This document shows positions 6,033 through 13,723 of a DNA stretch of 13,797 nt, one piece after another. Position numbers and translations under genes: made by a program. This DNA comes from an uncultured Ruminococcus sp. (lineage in GTDB: Bacteria > Bacillota > Clostridia > Oscillospirales > Ruminococcaceae): the NCBI GenBank assembly GCA_937894495.1, contig CALCRR010000084.1, forward strand, positions 1-13,797. Direction: 5' to 3'. Position 1 is the first letter of the stretch. Every line of letters begins with the position of its first letter. A model generated the notes under the pieces. That model had not been told where the DNA came from. It saw nothing but the letters and a program-made list of their open reading frames with translations, and ran no database searches.

Positions 6033-7100
6033 TCACCTTCTGCCGTTTTCAGCCATAAAGCACTGGGCAATGCTCTGTTCAAGAGCCAGCATAGCTGCCT
6101 TTTTATCCATTGATGTTGTTTTAAGGGCAAGGTCGGTGCGTGATATTATGCCGATCACCGCCCTTATCTTGGCAAGCGACATATTGCCGCAGATATCGTA
6201 AGCCTTTTTCACCGCAAACTCACGGTTTTTGGCATAGCCGAAATCGGCAGCCGCCTGCCTGTGATCAAAGCCTGACGATCTTGCCAGCTTTGCACGGTAA
6301 ATATCCGTCAGCGAGAACCCGATAATGCTGAGTATCTCATAAGCGTCGTAATTCTGCATTTCCAGCTCGCTGATACGGTTAAAAACAAACCTTGCGTTGT
6401 TGTTGAGTATGTTTTTAGCCAGATCATACCCGTCCGACTCGATATGCTTAACGCACAAGGCGTCGATATCCTCACGCATTATCTCTCTGCCCTGAGCATA
6501 GGCTGAGAGCTTTTTAAGCTCCTGCTTTATAAAAGCCGAGTCGCAAAGGCATATCTCCGCTATATATTCGGCGTTTCGTTTATTTATTGTGCAGCCGCTT
6601 TTTGAAAGGGTGGCTGCAATGCTCCTGCCGAGCTCGGCAGGGGTTTTGTAAGCAAACTCGCACACATCGCCGTGCTTTGCGCAGAAATCGCAGAACCTTT
6701 TGTTTTTATCGCTGAGGCTGCGCTTGTTTTTATAAAGATCGACCCCCGTGGCGTAGATGATGACTGTTGTGGTCTCAGAAAGGTTTGAGAGTATCTTCCT
6801 CAGATCATCGCCGTCCTGCTTGGCAACGTCCTCCATTCTCAGGTCGTTTATGGCTACCACTACCCTGTCGGCAAACATGGGCAGAGCTTCGCAGGCGTCG
6901 GCGATGGCAGCTATATCAAGCTTTCTGCCGTCAAATTTATGATAATTCATAAACCGGGCGTCCTTGGGGCAAAGGGTGGTTATGAGCCTGCCCACAAAGC
7001 TTTCAAGCGCTGCAACATCGTGACCGTAGAAGTAGTAAAGGCTTGCAGCTTCGCCGTTTTTAACATTTTTAGTGATCTGTGTAGCATTAGTCGCTCCCAT
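6033..7100 (-). CDS. holA: DNA polymerase III subunit delta, 355 aa
   Basis: The delta subunit opens the sliding clamp as part of the clamp loader. The N-terminus has a YYFYGHDVAALE segment (22-33) in the place of the family's F-x-G-E-E region. A segment at 71-84, ALPMFADRVVVAI, matches the clamp-wedge region; M75-F76 correspond to the Leu-Phe that E. coli delta inserts into the beta clamp. The C-terminal half is helical, with the DIYRAKLARSSGF and AAMLALEQSIAQ stretches typical of the collar domain. Length is normal. The ATG shares its A with the TGA stop of comEC and has AAGGAG nine bases upstream inside comEC, so translation is coupled. comEC next to holA is a common Firmicutes order; the rpsT gene often found after holA is replaced here by the RNase M5-like gene. 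Confidence 0.92.
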   Translation of the reverse strand: MGATNATQITKNVKNGEAASLYYFYGHDVAALESFVGRLITTLCPKDARFMNYHKFDGRKLDIAAIADACEALPMFADRVVVAINDLRMEDVAKQDGDDLRKILSNLSETTTVIIYATGVDLYKNKRSLSDKNKRFCDFCAKHGDVCEFAYKTPAELGRSIAATLSKSGCTINKRNAEYIAEICLCDSAFIKQELKKLSAYAQGREIMREDIDALCVKHIESDGYDLAKNILNNNARFVFNRISELEMQNYDAYEILSIIGFSLTDIYRAKLARSSGFDHRQAAADFGYAKNREFAVKKAYDICGNMSLAKIRAVIGIISRTDLALKTTSMDKKAAMLALEQSIAQCFMAENGRR

Positions 7101-9112
7101 CAGCCCTCACTCCTTAGCTCTAAAGTCTCAAAATCGGTTTCAAGCAGCGTGTTTTGGTCGGAAAGGTCATACTCAGCGCCGTTTATTACAATACTGCTCT
7201 CACCAAAGAACATTTCATCATCGTTATATTTCACCAAAAATCCATCGTCACTGCAGGTCACGGTATGGTCTCCAAGATCGGTAACGCTGCCGCGGGGTAA
7301 AACTATCAGCTTGTCGCTGAGCTTTCTTCCCACATGAGTTTTTGGTTCATCTGTAATAAATATCCTGCCCGGCTGCAAAAACAGCTCCTCCTCATAGCCC
7401 GAGGCTGTTGTAACACCGCGCTCTGAGATAAAGGCAAATTCAAGCTCGTCAAATCCCTTCTGGTTGAGCTCGCTCTGTATCGCACGGTCAAGGCTGCCTG
7501 CGCTGCCCACATCGAAAATGGCTGCCTTACTGCCGCTGCTAAGGATATACGCACTGCTTTCACCGTCGGTGAGAATGGTGACTCTGTATGTATCATCAAG
7601 CAGTCTTGCGATATTTGAAGCCGCCGTCCAGACGCACACCGCTCCAAGGCAGACCAGTGTAAAAGCTCGCCTTTTGTGAGTTAAAATGCCGTAAATAACG
7701 GGGATAAAAGCAGTGAGCAAAAGCACTGTGAATACCGCTTTATATGACGATACCGAAACATAAAGCCCCTTTATACGTGAAAGCTGCTTTGCACTCCACA
7801 GCACAGGCTTTACTGACAGTGCCGCCCAGGTTATAAGGGGTCTTGCAATAACATAGATACCCCCTGTGAGCACCACGGTAAAGCACAGCTGTAATGATAT
7901 TACGCACAGCGGCACAAGCAGAATATTGCTTATCACCGCAGCCACCGATACTCCGCCGAAAAACGCAGCGGACACAGGTGCTGTGAAGAACAAAAGGCTT
8001 GCCGTGGGCACAACATATGTACCAAGAAGCTTATCCGTCATGGCAAAGCTTTCGCTGCTTTCGGCATTCTCATTTATTCTGGGAGTTATAACACCTATGG
8101 CAAATACAGCCGTGAATGACAGCACAAAGGACGGTGAAATGGCACAGTAAGGCTGGCTGACAGTCAGCAGCAGTGCGCACAGCCCCAGCGAATTTGCGCA
8201 GTCGCTCTTTCTGCCGAAGAGGAAGCCGCCTGATGACAGGGTCATCATCACCGCAGCCCTCACCACAGTTACCGACATACCTGCAAAGACCGCAAAGCCC
8301 CATATCTCTATGAGCGACAGCAGAAATTCCAGCTTTCGTATCCTGACGAGCCTGCTTATTACCGCCGAGAAAACCGCAGCCGCAATGACCAGATGTGTTC
8401 CCGAGACGGCAAATATATGCCCCAGACCGCAGCGGTAAATGCTCTCCTTCATCGACTCAGTCATCTCGCTTTTATCGCCGCAGAGCATTGCCGACAGAAA
8501 AGCGCCCTCATTTTCGGGAGCTATCTCATTAATCAGCATAAAAAGCTTGTCACGGTATTCCCTGACATCCCTGAGAACAGGGTGCAGACATCTGCCCGAG
8601 CGTTCGCAGCTCTCAGCAAGGCTGCCCTGCAAAAATACACTTTTTGAGTAGTAATAGCTTTCGCCCTGAAATTTAACGCTGTCGGTTATCCTGTTGACCC
8701 TGCCGGTGACGGATATTTCATCAAAATAGTGATAATCGTCCGCAGGGAGAAAAAAGCTTATCTCGGTCCTTTTACCGTTGACCTTGCCGCAGACCACTAC
8801 CCTGTCCAGCCTTTCAGCCTTTGTAACGGACATATCCTTGACATAGCCGTTAATGGTCACGACCTCGCCGTCGAGGACTGTCAGCTTATCATAAACATTG
8901 TTTGTGTAGGCAGTATTCACCAGAATACCTGCCGTGAAAAACAACACACAGGTAACAGTCTGCGCTCTGTACTTATCAAGGGCAGCAAAGGCGATGATAC
9001 CAAGCCCCAATGCCGCCAGCAGAAGAACTCTGTTATATCCGCTTTTGAATATCGCCGACAGCGCCAGCGCTGCCCAGAACGAAAAGCCTGCCCATGCCAG
9101 CTTTCTGGTCAT
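7100..9112 (-). CDS. comEC: ComEC/Rec2-family DNA uptake channel with degenerate C-terminal domain, 670 aa
   Basis: ComEC forms the inner-membrane channel for single-stranded DNA in competence. The N-terminus has two or three membrane helices (about 5-22, 28-45, 52-70), then a soluble OB-like region (about 78-165). The competence domain follows (about 200-480), with the diagnostic CGDKSEM (211-217) and GLGHIFAVSGTH (229-240) motifs and many helices. The last 160 residues align with the metallo-beta-lactamase-like domain by position, but the usual DVGQGD reads TDGESS (515-520) and the S-H-x-x-x-D-H metal motif is missing around 562-577, where ISERG...EEEL appears. FDVGSAGS (533-540) is a remnant of the second motif. 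The start ATG has only a weak ribosome binding site (GGTGAGG, very close), preceded by a strong hairpin. Whether this organism is transformable cannot be judged here. Confidence 0.9.
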   Translation of the reverse strand: MTRKLAWAGFSFWAALALSAIFKSGYNRVLLLAALGLGIIAFAALDKYRAQTVTCVLFFTAGILVNTAYTNNVYDKLTVLDGEVVTINGYVKDMSVTKAERLDRVVVCGKVNGKRTEISFFLPADDYHYFDEISVTGRVNRITDSVKFQGESYYYSKSVFLQGSLAESCERSGRCLHPVLRDVREYRDKLFMLINEIAPENEGAFLSAMLCGDKSEMTESMKESIYRCGLGHIFAVSGTHLVIAAAVFSAVISRLVRIRKLEFLLSLIEIWGFAVFAGMSVTVVRAAVMMTLSSGGFLFGRKSDCANSLGLCALLLTVSQPYCAISPSFVLSFTAVFAIGVITPRINENAESSESFAMTDKLLGTYVVPTASLLFFTAPVSAAFFGGVSVAAVISNILLVPLCVISLQLCFTVVLTGGIYVIARPLITWAALSVKPVLWSAKQLSRIKGLYVSVSSYKAVFTVLLLTAFIPVIYGILTHKRRAFTLVCLGAVCVWTAASNIARLLDDTYRVTILTDGESSAYILSSGSKAAIFDVGSAGSLDRAIQSELNQKGFDELEFAFISERGVTTASGYEEELFLQPGRIFITDEPKTHVGRKLSDKLIVLPRGSVTDLGDHTVTCSDDGFLVKYNDDEMFFGESSIVINGAEYDLSDQNTLLETDFETLELRSEG

Positions 9113-9134
9113 ATCCTCACCGCCATATATGCAA

Positions 9135-9159
9135 GCTGCCGTAAGATTCTTACGGCAGC
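9135..9159. other. Perfect 12-bp hairpin between the HIT gene and comEC
   Basis: GCTGCCGTAAGA (9135-9146) and its exact complement (9148-9159) are separated by one base, so about 11 pairs can form around a small loop. It lies in the 59-bp gap between the HIT stop and the comEC start. On the minus strand it is followed by TTGCATAT rather than a U-run, so it is a weak terminator at best; it could also be a processing or stability element that sets the HIT/comEC expression ratio. Confidence 0.6.
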
Positions 9160-9171
9160 GATTTTGTCAGA

Positions 9172-9513
9172 TCAGCCTGCAGGCCATGCAAAGGGTCTGC
9201 CTGCAAGCAGGTGGAAATGTATGTGGAACACGCTCTGTCCTGCGGACTCACCGCAGTTTGAAACTACACGGAAGCCGTCCTTAAGATCAAGCTCCTTTGA
9301 AAGCTTGGCAATGACCTCATAGATATGAGCGATAACTGCGCTGTTATCCTCAGTCACTTCATCAAGCTTGGATATATGCTGTTTGGGAATGCAGAGATAG
9401 TGAACAGGCGCTGTGGGGGCGATATCCTCAAACACATACACCAGCTCGTCCTCATATATCTTTTTAGAGGGTATTTCACCTGCTATTATTTTACAGAATA
9501 AGCAATCAGCCAT
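9172..9513 (-). CDS. HIT-family nucleotide hydrolase/transferase (HINT-like), 113 aa
   Basis: Histidine-triad proteins hydrolyse nucleoside phosphoramidates and related adenylated compounds. The family signature is intact: H97-I-H99-F-H101-L-L, with H99 the expected nucleophile. C4-x2-C7 near the N-terminus (DCLFCKIIAGEIP), together with H46 (PKQHI), fits the HINT/PKCI subgroup, some members of which bind zinc. The length is typical and the protein should be cytoplasmic. AAGGAGG lies eight bases before the ATG in the 15-bp gap after alaS, so the gene is surely co-transcribed with alaS. In other bacteria HINT proteins act on aminoacyl-adenylates; placement next to an aminoacyl-tRNA synthetase fits that, but this is inference. 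Confidence 0.93.
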   Translation of the reverse strand: MADCLFCKIIAGEIPSKKIYEDELVYVFEDIAPTAPVHYLCIPKQHISKLDEVTEDNSAVIAHIYEVIAKLSKELDLKDGFRVVSNCGESAGQSVFHIHFHLLAGRPFAWPAG

Positions 9514-9528
9514 TTTTAAGTCCTCCTT

Positions 9529-12186
9529 TTATTTCACAAATTCGCCGACTACATCAGCAGCCTTTGCCAGAGCGTCAGCTATAAGATTTTTGTCGCCGAC
9601 GCCTGCCATTGCAGAGTCGGGACGTCCGCCGCCCTTGCCGTTTGTCAGTGCAGCTATCTTTCCTGCTATCTTTCCTGCGTGGGCGCCCTTTGCTACTGCT
9701 TCCTTGCCGCAGGCTACCACAAGGTTAGCCTTATCGCCGTTCACTGTGGTTATAACTGCCACAAGGTCACTCTTTGAGCCCTTGAGGTCATCGGCTATCT
9801 TTCTTAAAACATCGGGCTTGATGTTCTCAAGAGCGGCGGCTGCCACCTGAACGCCCTTTACCTCGGTGGTATTATCCAGCAGCGCCTTTGAACGCATATT
9901 AGCTATAGTTGCTTCAAGAGCATCCCTCTCCTTTTCGAGAGTCTTTACCTCCTGCATAACGGCACCGCAGCGGTTCACAAGCTCGGCAGGGTTATTGACT
10001 TTGAGGGTCTCGGCTGCCTTGACGATGGTATCTGCATTATTATTGAGCAGCTCCAGCACTCCCGTACCGGTAACGGCTTCAACTCTTCTGACGCCCGATG
10101 CCACCGAGTTCTCGGAGATTATCTTGAACAGACCTATCTTGGATGTGTTATCAAGGTGAGTACCGCCGCAGAACTCGATAGATGCGGCTTCTGCCTTATC
10201 GCCCATTGTAACGACCCTTACAGTTTCGCCGTACTTCTCGCCGAACAGCGCCATTGCGCCCAGCTTCTGAGCCTCGGCAATAGGCATTTCCTCCATAGTG
10301 ATATCCAGCGCATCAAAGATGTATTTATTTACAAGCTCCTCCACCTTAGCTTTTTCCTCGTTAGTCATAGCCTCAAAGTGGGAGAAGTCGAACCTTAGCC
10401 TCTGGCTGTCTACCAGCTGACCAGCCTGATGAACGTGCTCACCCAGCACTGTTCTGAGTGCCGACTGGAGAAGATGTGCGCAGCTGTGGTTTCTCATGGT
10501 GGCAAGGCGTTTTGCTTTATCCACCTTGAAGCTTACCTGCTGACCCACCGAAAGTGCGCCCTCGGTTATCTTAACTTTAAGTGCGAACTTGCCGCCCACA
10601 GCCTTCTGGGTGTCAAGCACTTCTGCTTTACCTGTTACTGTAGAGATAACACCTGTGTCGCCAGCCTGTCCGCCGCTCTCGGCATAAAAACAGGTCTTGT
10701 CGGGAACGATGTATACCACATCGTCAACTCCTGCATTCTCGATAAGCTCGTCATCTGTAGCGATGTAGGAGATAACGCCTGTGTCCTCGGTCTTGTCATA
10801 GCCTGTGAAAAGGGTGGTCACATTCTTGTCTATCTTATGGAAAACAGTCTCGTCAGCGCCCATATAGCCCTGGGTCTTTCTGGCAGCCTGTGCGGTCTCT
10901 CTCTGCTTCCGGTAGCAGACAGCGTAGCCCTCTTCATCGGCTGTGAGACCCTTTTCTTCAAGTATCTCTCTTGTAAGGTCAAGGGGGAAGCCGTAGGTGT
11001 CGGAAAGCTTGAAGCAGCTCTCACCGTCCAGCACGGTCTTGCCCTCAGCCTGCATTTTTTCAATATACTCTTCAAGTATCTTCATACCCCTGTCAACTGT
11101 TGAGTTGAAGTTCTGCTCCTCGGTGGTGAGCACCTTTACGATATAGTCGAACTTCTCTTCAAGCTCGTTATACTCGCCCTTGTTGCACTCAACAACAGTC
11201 TTTACAAGGTCTTTGAGGAACAGACCGTTTATACCCAGCAGCTTGCCGTGGCGCACAGCTCTTCTGAGAAGTCTCCTCATAACATATCCCCTGCCCTCGT
11301 TTGAAGGCAGAACGCCGTCTGACGCCAAGAAGGTGACAGCTCTGATATGGTCGGTGATAACTCTGATGGAAACATCCTTTTTATACTCAGCGCCGTACTC
11401 GCAGCCTGCAATGCGGCACACATGGTCTCTGATAGCCTTGACGGTATCAACATCGAAGATAGAGCCAACGTCCTGCATAAGGGCAGCCAGTCTTTCAAGA
11501 CCCATGCCTGTGTCGATATTCTTCTGTGCAAGGGGGGTATAGGTGCCGTCCTCATGTCTTTCAAACTGGGTGAACACCAGGTTCCAGAACTCCATATATC
11601 TATCGCAGTCACAGCCGACCTTACAGGTAGGCTTGCCGCAGCCGTACTTCTCTCCCCTGTCGAAATAGATCTCAGAGCAGGGACCGCAGGGACCGTCAGT
11701 GCCTGCCTCCCAGAAGTTATCCTCCTTGCCCATGCGGACTATACGGTCAAGGGGCACGCCGACCTCCTTGTTCCAGATCTCCTCAGCCTCGTCGTCCTCC
11801 TCATAGACCGAAACATAGAGCTTGTCCTCAGGCAGCTTCAGTACCCGGGTAACATACTCCCAAGCCCATGCGATAGCCTCCTTCTTGAAATAATCGCCGA
11901 AGGAGAAATTGCCCAGCATCTCAAAATAAGTGCCGTGCCTTGCAGTTTTGCCCACGTTTTCGATATCGCCTGTTCTTATACACTTCTGGCAGGTGGTCAT
12001 CCTCACTCTCGGGGGTACCTCCTGACCTGTAAAATAGGGCTTTAAGGGCGCCATGCCTGCAACTATCAGCAGCAGGCTCTTGTCGTTCTGAGGCACCAGC
12101 GGATAGCTTTTATGTCTCAGGCAGCCCTTGCTTTCAAAAAATTTCAGATACGACTCACGCAGTTCGTTAAGACCTGTCCATTCCAT
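9529..12186 (-). CDS. alaS: Alanine--tRNA ligase, 885 aa
   Basis: Class II synthetase that charges tRNA-Ala and clears mischarged serine and glycine. Numbered from the ATG at 12186, the catalytic domain includes RMTTCQKCIRTGDIENVG (62-79) and FEMLGNFSFGDYF (88-100). A cysteine-rich insert (GCGKPTCKVGCDCDRY, about 182-197) is of the type seen in clostridial enzymes. The motif 3 region is GRGYVMRRLLRRAVRHG (298-314). The editing domain has the zinc residues H567-x3-H571 (HSCAH) and C673-x3-H677 (CGGTH). The C-terminal C-Ala region ends with the glycine-rich GKGGGRPDSAMAG. The enzyme is full length. A second ATG three codons upstream (12195) is possible. The 12186 start is preferred because it begins MEWTGLNELR, like related enzymes, and has AAGGA nine bases upstream; at 12195 the spacing is short. 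Confidence 0.97.
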   Translation of the reverse strand: MEWTGLNELRESYLKFFESKGCLRHKSYPLVPQNDKSLLLIVAGMAPLKPYFTGQEVPPRVRMTTCQKCIRTGDIENVGKTARHGTYFEMLGNFSFGDYFKKEAIAWAWEYVTRVLKLPEDKLYVSVYEEDDEAEEIWNKEVGVPLDRIVRMGKEDNFWEAGTDGPCGPCSEIYFDRGEKYGCGKPTCKVGCDCDRYMEFWNLVFTQFERHEDGTYTPLAQKNIDTGMGLERLAALMQDVGSIFDVDTVKAIRDHVCRIAGCEYGAEYKKDVSIRVITDHIRAVTFLASDGVLPSNEGRGYVMRRLLRRAVRHGKLLGINGLFLKDLVKTVVECNKGEYNELEEKFDYIVKVLTTEEQNFNSTVDRGMKILEEYIEKMQAEGKTVLDGESCFKLSDTYGFPLDLTREILEEKGLTADEEGYAVCYRKQRETAQAARKTQGYMGADETVFHKIDKNVTTLFTGYDKTEDTGVISYIATDDELIENAGVDDVVYIVPDKTCFYAESGGQAGDTGVISTVTGKAEVLDTQKAVGGKFALKVKITEGALSVGQQVSFKVDKAKRLATMRNHSCAHLLQSALRTVLGEHVHQAGQLVDSQRLRFDFSHFEAMTNEEKAKVEELVNKYIFDALDITMEEMPIAEAQKLGAMALFGEKYGETVRVVTMGDKAEAASIEFCGGTHLDNTSKIGLFKIISENSVASGVRRVEAVTGTGVLELLNNNADTIVKAAETLKVNNPAELVNRCGAVMQEVKTLEKERDALEATIANMRSKALLDNTTEVKGVQVAAAALENIKPDVLRKIADDLKGSKSDLVAVITTVNGDKANLVVACGKEAVAKGAHAGKIAGKIAALTNGKGGGRPDSAMAGVGDKNLIADALAKAADVVGEFVK

Positions 12187-12209
12187 TTTTAACATTCCTT
12201 CCTTTAGAT

Positions 12210-12237
12210 ATAAGATGTAAGAGATAAGAGGTAAGAT
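12210..12237. repeat. Two-copy 14-bp tandem repeat upstream of alaS
   Basis: ATAAGATGTAAGAG (12210-12223) is directly followed by ATAAGAGGTAAGAT (12224-12237), matching at 12 of 14 positions. Read as alaS mRNA this is a pyrimidine-rich tract just before the ribosome binding site. The second copy overlaps a six-base inverted repeat, AGAGGT/ACCTCT (12227-12232, 12239-12244). Together they fill most of the 61-bp gap between the membrane-protein stop and alaS. Confidence 0.6.
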
Positions 12238-12247
12238 GACCTCTAAA

Positions 12248-13375
12248 TTATTGATTTGATATTTTACCGCTGTCGTCTACCGTAAAAGACAATTCATTGC
12301 TGATCGGTGCAGTTTCGAAGTCGGTATAAAGCCCTGTCTCGGGGTCTTTGTACCTGAACACCTTTACAAGCTGTGCAGTATAATTTCCCGGTTTCTTTTT
12401 AAAAAGTGCTTTGTGCTCTGCCAAGGCTAAGCTGTCGTGGTTATTTGCGTTTATGCTGAAATAGTGGATCTCCCTTGACGAGCCCAGGGTGAGCATCTCG
12501 CCATTGCATTTTATGACCCAGGCTATATCGCCGTATTCGCTCATATCTGCTGGGCGGTGCAGCGTCAGGTCATCGTCGATAGATATCTCAACGTCAGTAA
12601 GAGGATATTCCTCGACCTCCCAGCGGCTGCTTTCTACGCTGTATGACTTTATCAGTCCCGAATGCTCATAATACTCGACCCTGACTATATATCTGCCCTC
12701 GGAGTATTTCTCCGTTTCCGATAATATATCACTGAAGTCCGCAAGACCTATAGGCAAAGACCTGCCGCTGTTGTCTGTCAGCCAGCAATATCTCTTGTAT
12801 CTTCCGCGGCTCGTATCCGAACCGCTTATAAATACGGTGCTGCTATGCAGCTCAACACCTTTAAGCTCGGCAGTTACAGCTTTGCCCTCCTGTTCATCGA
12901 GAACAATGCTGCGCAAAACCTCCACGGTATGCTTTACTCCGTAGTCCTGCTCGCCTGTGCTCATAATAACATGAGATGATACAAACACATGGATAACGCT
13001 TTCAGCAAGCACGATCAAAAAGAACGAGCAGATGATAAGGCTCACGGCAATATTTCTGCCAAAATGCGGCATTTGCAGGACTGCCCTTTCCCTATCTGAA
13101 AAGGAGTTCTCCAGCTCTTTCAAGGAACGCCTTGAACGCAGCAGCGCTGCAACCTCACGAATGACTCTGTAAACCAGAAAAAGGCAGCATAGTATCGCCG
13201 CAGCGTCACTAACCAGGGTGGCGATCACAGTCTTTTTCATAACGGCAAGGATATCCTCGCCCACGTAGCTTGCGGGTATGAAAGCACTTGGGATATACAA
13301 CAGGATTATTGCACCTGCGATAGCGATCACTGTAACTATGTCAGATAAGCTGCGTTTATTTTTTCTGTCCGACAT
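12248..13375 (-). CDS. Uncharacterised membrane protein with extracytoplasmic domain, 375 aa
   Basis: I do not recognise the family. Three membrane helices are visible at about 12-34, 50-72 and 108-130. A charged basic segment (71-107, with LLRSRRSLKELE) lies between helices 2 and 3 and should face the cytoplasm. Residues 131-375 then form a large soluble domain, predicted outside, with many short beta-type segments (for example YIVRVEYYEH, DVEISIDDD, LTLGSSREIHYFS, YTAQLVKVFRY), giving an immunoglobulin-like impression. No catalytic motif is seen. The ATG at 13375 has AGGAG eight bases upstream; the TTG two codons earlier is too close to that site. It is the first gene after the alanine T-box and precedes alaS by 61 bp, so it should be controlled by uncharged tRNA-Ala with alaS. 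A link to alanine use is not shown by the sequence. Confidence 0.85.
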   Translation of the reverse strand: MSDRKNKRSLSDIVTVIAIAGAIILLYIPSAFIPASYVGEDILAVMKKTVIATLVSDAAAILCCLFLVYRVIREVAALLRSRRSLKELENSFSDRERAVLQMPHFGRNIAVSLIICSFFLIVLAESVIHVFVSSHVIMSTGEQDYGVKHTVEVLRSIVLDEQEGKAVTAELKGVELHSSTVFISGSDTSRGRYKRYCWLTDNSGRSLPIGLADFSDILSETEKYSEGRYIVRVEYYEHSGLIKSYSVESSRWEVEEYPLTDVEISIDDDLTLHRPADMSEYGDIAWVIKCNGEMLTLGSSREIHYFSINANNHDSLALAEHKALFKKKPGNYTAQLVKVFRYKDPETGLYTDFETAPISNELSFTVDDSGKISNQ

Positions 13376-13458
13376 GATCAATTCTCCTGCAAAGTATAAG
13401 ACCGAACACGCTTAAAAGCTCATAATTCCTGTTTTATCGAAGCACGGCTCACTGCTAT

Positions 13459-13495
13459 AAAAAACGGCTTCGCCCCAAAACATGGGACGAAGCCG
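13459..13495 (-). terminator. T-box attenuator terminator
   Basis: On the minus strand CGGCTTCG (13495-13488) pairs exactly with CGAAGCCG (13472-13465). The stem is extended past a mismatch by CCC/GGG around the loop and followed by six Ts (13464-13459). The 5' arm contains the CGTCCC that competes for the T-box sequence, as expected for tRNA-controlled attenuation. Confidence 0.9.
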
Positions 13496-13688
13496 ATGAC
13501 TCCGTGTTACCACCCAAATTGCAGAGTTACCTCTGCCACTCGAAGCCTTTAACGCAGGCATACGTCGCTGTTTTCACAGCGCAAGCTCAGGTCAGCCACC
13601 GACGTCAGCACAGGAGCTCACACCGACCGCTCCCTCTCTGCAAGCCCTGACAGTTCGGATAATTCCGTCACAGCATTTACATATATAA
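13459..13688 (-). promoter_or_regulatory. T-box leader, probably tRNA-Ala responsive
   Basis: A T-box riboswitch senses uncharged tRNA and lets transcription pass its terminator. Reading the minus strand, the Stem I apex has an AGAGAGGGAGC arm, the loop GGUCGGUGUGA (about 13618-13628) and the closing GCUCC. Next come a perfect hairpin with a GAAA tetraloop (13566-13581), a small hairpin (13545-13559) and GCAGAG-GUAA-CUCUGC (13521-13536). The T-box itself is GGGUGGUAACACGG (13502-13515). Its UGGG can pair with CCCA, and ACG with CGU, in the terminator's 5' arm, leaving a seven-base bulge UGGUAAC whose UGGU complements an ACCA tRNA end. Alanine specificity is inferred from alaS and from GCU triplets at 13584-13586 and 13594-13596; I could not place the specifier loop with confidence. 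Confidence 0.88.
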
Positions 13689-13694
13689 TATACC

Positions 13695-13723
13695 ATTATA
13701 CAGCAAATGTCCGAAATTGTCAA
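13695..13723 (-). promoter_or_regulatory. Near-consensus sigma-A promoter of the T-box/alaS operon
   Basis: TTGACA (13718-13723) and TATAAT (13695-13700), both perfect consensus, are spaced by 17 bp on the minus strand. Transcription should start near 13688, just before the T-box leader. Such a strong promoter fits a gene set held back by attenuation. Upstream of it, 13724-13797 contains no gene I can support. Confidence 0.92.

Noticed and set aside
6029..6130. N-terminal extension of the Toprim protein
   Set aside because: It lies almost wholly inside holA, lacks a good ribosome binding site, and the Toprim fold begins only after the ATG at 6028.
10429..11103. 224-codon plus-strand frame opposite alaS
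   Set aside because: Antisense shadow of the synthetase, whose motifs are intact on the other strand.
13412..13423. Three-codon frame MSF preceded by AGGA, between the T-box terminator and the membrane-protein gene
   Set aside because: Too short to separate from chance and not needed to explain regulation, which the T-box already supplies.
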